Shown piece by piece: positions 59,712 through 64,000 of a DNA stretch of 64,000 nt (positions within the stretch are counted from its first letter, which is position 1; each line of letters begins with the position of its first letter). The translations under genes were made by a program, and so were the position numbers. Origin of the DNA: Acanthochromis polyacanthus (Eukaryota > Chordata > Actinopteri > Pomacentridae); the NCBI RefSeq assembly GCF_021347895.1, contig NC_067119.1, forward strand, positions 2,430,534 to 2,494,533, read 5' to 3'. Below the pieces are notes generated by a model. The model was not told the origin of the DNA. It saw nothing but the letters and a program-made list of their open reading frames with translations, and made no database searches.

Positions 59712-61888
59712 GTGAGTCAGAGAGCACAAATACTGCAGGAGTAGGAGTAGGACTACAGTTTTTATCAGGGCTAGTAGGACTACAGTTTTTATTAGTTCTA
59801 GTGGTACTAATACCTGTCTGAGGATCCTCTTAGCTTCTCAGGTGGAAGAACTCAGTAATAACGCAGAGAAAACTCATTTCCAGACGCTAAAAAACAGCAC
59901 AAAAAAAAAAACAGATTTTTTAACTATACGAAAGAAAAGAAGTTGCATTCTGGGAAATGTAGGATAAAGAGCTGCTTTAATTCAGATTTAGCATTTATCA
60001 GGTGATCGTTGGTCTCATGTGCAGTAAAACTACAAACAGTTAAATTTGAAATGCAGCTTTTAATGCATTTTATTCTTAAGCCTTTTCCCAGTGTAATTAT
60101 TTTAATCTAAATTTGTCTTTTGATATTTTCTTTTTTCTTTGTCTTTTAATGAAAATTGATTTTTTATCTTTTTTTCCATTTTATCATAATTTATTTGATA
60201 AATTTCTTTATTTTTAATGCTTTGTATTTAAATCAGCTTTAATTAAGATTTTATTATTTTTATTCTATTTGCATTCTTTGTCTTTTAATGAATATAAAAA
60301 TAATTTTTGATTATTGCCATTTAGTCTTACTTTATTGGCTTATTCTCATGTTTTGTTTTTTTTCAATTTTTATCAATTAAACTAAAAAATTTACTTAAAA
60401 CAATGTAAGTTTAAAGTTTTTATATTATTTATTATTAATTTATTGAATTATTATTTTTATTTTCCTGCTTTTTTGTGATTGAATTTTTATTTTTATAAGT
60501 TTTATTATTTTATTTTTCTTCTTGTCTTGCCCAAAATTGAAGTATTTTTGAAAAATTATTTTCTTTTTCTTTTTTTATTTAAATAATCGAAGCTAAATTT
60601 ATGTTTTCATATAATTTTATTATTATTTTATTGACTTCTTTTGCTATTTTTATGCTTTGTTTATGTGTTTATTATCCAGTTTTTAAAGTTTGATTGACTG
60701 ACATTCTTTTTCCTACATCTCCTCGACTTATTTGGAAATATGGAAATTCCTCTGTTGCGTTGCTACGCAGCAGAAAGCCAAATCCAAGCTGCAGCTAATC
60801 TTTCGTTTTGCATTGCAGTCGTTCAGGGCGATAAAAGTGGATCTGATGGACAATCAGCAGCTAAAAGGTCTTTAAAAAACAAAACACTGGGTGAAAAAGA
60901 ACGTCAGAAACAACTGAAATTAAAGTTTAAATGAATGTTTCCCTCCATTAACCATAAAAAGTGCTAATGCTAAGCTAACGAGTTCCAGATATGTAAAAAA
61001 AAAAAAAAAAGACTTTCACTTTGTTTTATTACTCAGACATCATTTTACACCCTAAAACATCCGGCTGCAGGTTTTAAACAAGCAGCAAAAGGAAATCTGA
61101 ATTAATTAAGCAGTTTAGATTGCAAATAATTTAATTCTTTTTGGTTTTATTTAATTTTCCAGAATTTTAATTATTTTTACGTTTATTTTTTATGCTTTAT
61201 TTTTGATCTAATCTTATTTAAGATTTTATTATTTTATTCTTTAATTTTATTTACTTTGGGTTGCATTGATTTTACTTTAATCACTTCTATTTTAATCTAA
61301 TCTTATTGAATTTTTATTATTTCGTTTATTATGACTTCTCTTGTCTTTTAAAGTAATTTAATTTTTTATTTTCTTGTTTGTATTTTAATCTAATTTTATT
61401 GAATTTTTATGCTTTGTCTTTTAGTCTAATTGATCTAGTCTTTATTATTATATTTTTATGCTTTTTCTCATATAATTTTAAGAAGTCATTTTGTTTTATT
61501 TCATGCTTTGCTTTCTAATATTATTTATGTTTTTAATCCATCAATTTAAGTAGTTTATCTACAAATTTATTCACTTTTTTTAATCCAAATTTAATTTTAT
61601 TGTATTTTACATGAACAGAATTCTGAGTTGTAAAGAAAGATGGATTTAGACAAATGTAAAGAACTTTTGTCGATGAAAACATCACAGAAATGTCTGAAAA
61701 ATTATAAAAAATGAGAAAAATGTGGCAATTTTTAAACTGTCGAATAAAAGTCTTATTTCTGCAGCTTTAATACTGACTGGCATTCTCATATTTATTCTGT
61801 TCGTTCTCTGGTGTCCTCCTGTCGGCTGCTAGTTAATATTTTGGGTGATTTGTCGGTTTAATTATCTGTTTTTCCTGTCTGTGTGCAG
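59712..61888. other. gramd2b first intron
   Basis: From about 60060 to 61610 it is T-rich, low-complexity sequence (TTTTATTATTTTTA-type) with no clear period. No exon recognised between the first and second coding exons. Confidence 0.6.
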
Positions 61889-62002
61889 CTCTGATGTGGA
61901 CAACGTGGTGGAGGAACGTCAGAAATATGGAAGAACCGTCAGCGAGATTCTGCAGGATCAGGATCAGGAGGCTTCAGGGAGGAGGAAACCAGTTCTAATC
62001 CG
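61889..62002 (+). CDS. gramd2b: gramd2b second coding exon
   Basis: The acceptor TTCCTGTCTGTGTGCAG precedes 61889 and the donor ATCCG|GTAAAT ends the exon at 62002. It reads SDVDNVVEERQKYGRTVSEI then LQDQDQEASGRRKPVLIR, an acidic, probably disordered segment. Entry phase 2 and exit phase 2 fit both neighbouring exons. I do not recognise a domain here; the exon is called from its splice sites, open frame and phase. Confidence 0.65.
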
Positions 62003-62964
62003 GTAAATAAACACAGATTTATTAGTCACAAGTCTATCTGCATTATGTAGACTGTTGCTGTTTGATTAACAAAGAAAGAAAAAAATGGAAATGATACTAA
62101 AGGGGGAAAAGAAGAGATTTGAATTGTTTGCGTCGCTTTATTTTCATTATTAATGGACAATATCAGTGGGGAAAATGCCAATTTAGTGTCTTATTTGCTC
62201 ATGAATTAAAACCAAAAAATAGAGAAAATGGAATTACACCACACCAAAAACAAATTAGCGGTTTTACTTCTTCTATTATCTTTAAACATTTAAAGTCAAA
62301 CGGGGAGGGGGTTGTACTTTGATATTTAAGGTTATAAATTTGCAAAAAAATCAACCCCAATCCAGCAAATTTCTCTGGATTGTGACTGATTTTTTTCCGA
62401 ATGTTCTTAAAGCAGCGTTTTGTTTTTAGCATTTCTATTTTTGCACCATAAAATGTTCAAACATTTCCCGAAAATGTGGAAGTTTTCACTGTGAAAATAT
62501 ATTTCTTTTTCTCCACATTTTCAAACTTGAAAACAGGTCAATTTGATCAACAGCAGGGTTAAAGTAAATGGTCTGTATTTATATAGCGCTTTACTATACC
62601 TGCAAGGTACCCAAAGCGCTTTACAAGATACGTCACATTCACCCATTCACACACTGATGGTGGAAGCTGCCATGGAAGGCGCTAACCACAACCCACCAGG
62701 AGCAATTAGGGGTTCGGTGTCTTGCTCAGGGACACCTCAACATGAGCTCGATGGGCCGAGGATCGAACCGGCAAGACGGCTCCTCTCCCCACTGAGCCAT
62801 GCCGCCCTCCAAAGTGTCCTGCTGTGCTTCAGGTGTACTGTAATTACATTTAGATTATACCACCAGGAGCCACAGATGGACAGAAGGTGGAACCCAACAG
62901 TTTACTTTAGGTCTTGTTTGTTACGTAATCATTGAACTCTTAGATCGATTTTCTTCGTCTGCAG
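62003..62964. other. gramd2b second intron
   Basis: AT-rich up to about 62560, then a dispersed repeat, then unremarkable sequence to the acceptor at 62964. Confidence 0.6.
62563..62812 (+). mobile_element. Fish SINE/MITE-type dispersed repeat (TATATAGCGCTTTAC family)
   Basis: Starts AGTAAATGGTCTGTATTTAT then ATAGCGCTTTAC; contains CAAAGCGCTTTACAAGATAC, CACATTCACCCATTCACACA, CACTGATGG and GGGTTCGGTGTCTTGCTCAG; ends GGATCGAACCGGCAAGACGG and CCACTGAGCCATGCCGCCC. This is a very common teleost repeat. Complete-looking copy in the gramd2b intron. Confidence 0.85.
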
Positions 62965-63052
62965 GTCAAAGACCTTCGATAATTCGCTGCTGACTCAGGT
63001 TCAAATCGACTCCGACTCCAAGATAGAAAGAAAGAAATCTCACTACAGCCAG
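62965..63052 (+). CDS. gramd2b: gramd2b third coding exon (SKTFDN...KIERKKSHYSQ)
   Basis: The acceptor CTTCGTCTGCAG precedes 62965 and the donor CAG|GTGAGC ends the exon at 63052, phase 0. It reads RSKTFDNSLLTQVQIDSDSK then IERKKSHYSQ. Human GRAMD2B has WSKSSFDG and later KTERKKSSSSSQ directly before its GRAM domain, so this exon should be followed by the GRAM-domain exons to the right of the window. Human GRAMD2B lies in the same chromosome band as ZNF608 (5q23.2), which supports the call. GRAMD2A is the main alternative. Confidence 0.68.
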
Positions 63053-64000
63053 GTGAGCCTTCATTATGTCTGATACATGTTTTATTACGTCTATAAACCT
63101 TACATCATGTCGGACGCCTGGTGTCCAGATGAGTAGCATCAGATTTACTTCTGCTGACTGCTGGTCTTTATTATCTGAGGTCCTGTGAGGACAGTAGAGT
63201 CTCTGCTGCTTCACCAAACAGCTGCTTTTTTTACTTTTAACACTGAATGACAGATGAAATAAATGATAAAAGGGAAACCACTGAGCTAAATCTGGCATGT
63301 TTCAGCTGTAATAATGTTAATTAACAGGATGTCCGTGGATCATTTATGCCAAATTAAAGCTTTAATTGTCCTTAAAGTGACTGTCAAGTCCTCAAATCTA
63401 TCTTTCAAAGGTCTTCAGATGCTTTAATTGAGATTTACGCTCAGTTTAACTTCAGATTAGCTGTAAATTGCAAGAATGTGCACTCAGATGTTTGTAACTG
63501 GACATTTAAGAAGATTTAATATGGGACTTTAAAAGGTAAAGACGTCAAATTTGTCTATTAATGCAATTTCCTTCTAAAAAAAACTCACTCATGTGCTGCA
63601 CATCTGTCAAATCAAACAGACACCCACCAAGTTACATCATTCACACGCCTTCATTAAGACTTTGGTGCGATCAAAAGGTTCCTGGACTACAGTTATAAAA
63701 ATCCAACTAAACTCAGCCACCATGCCCATCAAAGTAGTCTCCTGGTGCAGCAATATTCTGCTCCCAGTGCTCCTGCAACACCTGGAAAACTCTGGAAATC
63801 CTGTTTTCTAAACATGTCAACAACAACAACAACTTCTAAACAGCAACCCACATGCTGAAAATAGCAAGTTCTCTGTGACACGCTGACTTCCTGTTGAGTG
63901 GAAATCACTAGAAATGGTTTTGTTTAAATGAAACCCAGGTATACCATCTTTGGCTCGATGGATCAAAGACACTCTGGAGACTTTTAAATACAGTCAGTGA
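63053..64000. other. gramd2b third intron, cut by the window edge
   Basis: No further exon recognised up to the right edge. The GRAM domain should be encoded beyond it. Confidence 0.5.

Overview
The window is vertebrate nuclear DNA, almost certainly from a ray-finned fish. It has small exons with GT-AG introns, and dense Tc1-like, hAT and Ty3/gypsy remnants, micro- and minisatellites and fish-type short dispersed repeats. Two genes can be supported, and they lie head to head.

(1) Minus strand, positions 54154 down to 1168: a ZNF608-type zinc-finger protein (znf608). Six exons are visible in transcript order: 54154-53131, 20248-19978, 10843-10756, 7466-5066, 3461-3027 and 1337-1168. All junctions keep phase except that exon 3461-3027 is one base short, apparently in a short G run (C run on the coding strand). 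With that base counted, the part from ATG 53991 to 1168 is 1409 codons. The last coding exon lies beyond the left edge. The conserved acidic N-terminal block that I recall for ZNF608/ZNF609 was not found. (2) Plus strand, from 59653: the 5' end of a GRAM-domain gene, best matched to gramd2b (gramd3). Three exons are visible (87 codons) and the gene runs off the right edge. A short upstream region at about 59530-59590 has CCAAT, E-box and GC-box motifs.

Most of the window is intron. The 33-kb first visible znf608 intron (20249-53130) holds a deleted hAT element, a Tc1-type MITE (21.0-23.4 kb), a block of repeated ~300-400 bp units (25.3-28.9 kb), Tc1-like remnants (30.8-34.4, 37.1, 38.6-39.0 kb), a pyrimidine-rich tract (34.4-35.8 kb), a 21-bp minisatellite (40.1-41.1 kb), gypsy pol fragments in both orientations (48.1-48.7 kb) and a long A-rich tandem array (50.2-52.7 kb). 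Several unique, AT-balanced stretches between these look like candidate conserved non-coding elements, which would fit a developmental regulator, but this is inference.

The most interesting non-genic signal is a 29-bp minisatellite whose unit is a piece of the Tc1 transposase gene (the KHGGGSIM motif). It appears in situ inside a decayed Tc1-like element (32.8-34.4 kb), as two free arrays (10.1 and 12.3 kb) and as a single unit (37.1 kb). I see no new gene system, and no tRNA, rRNA or CRISPR array.
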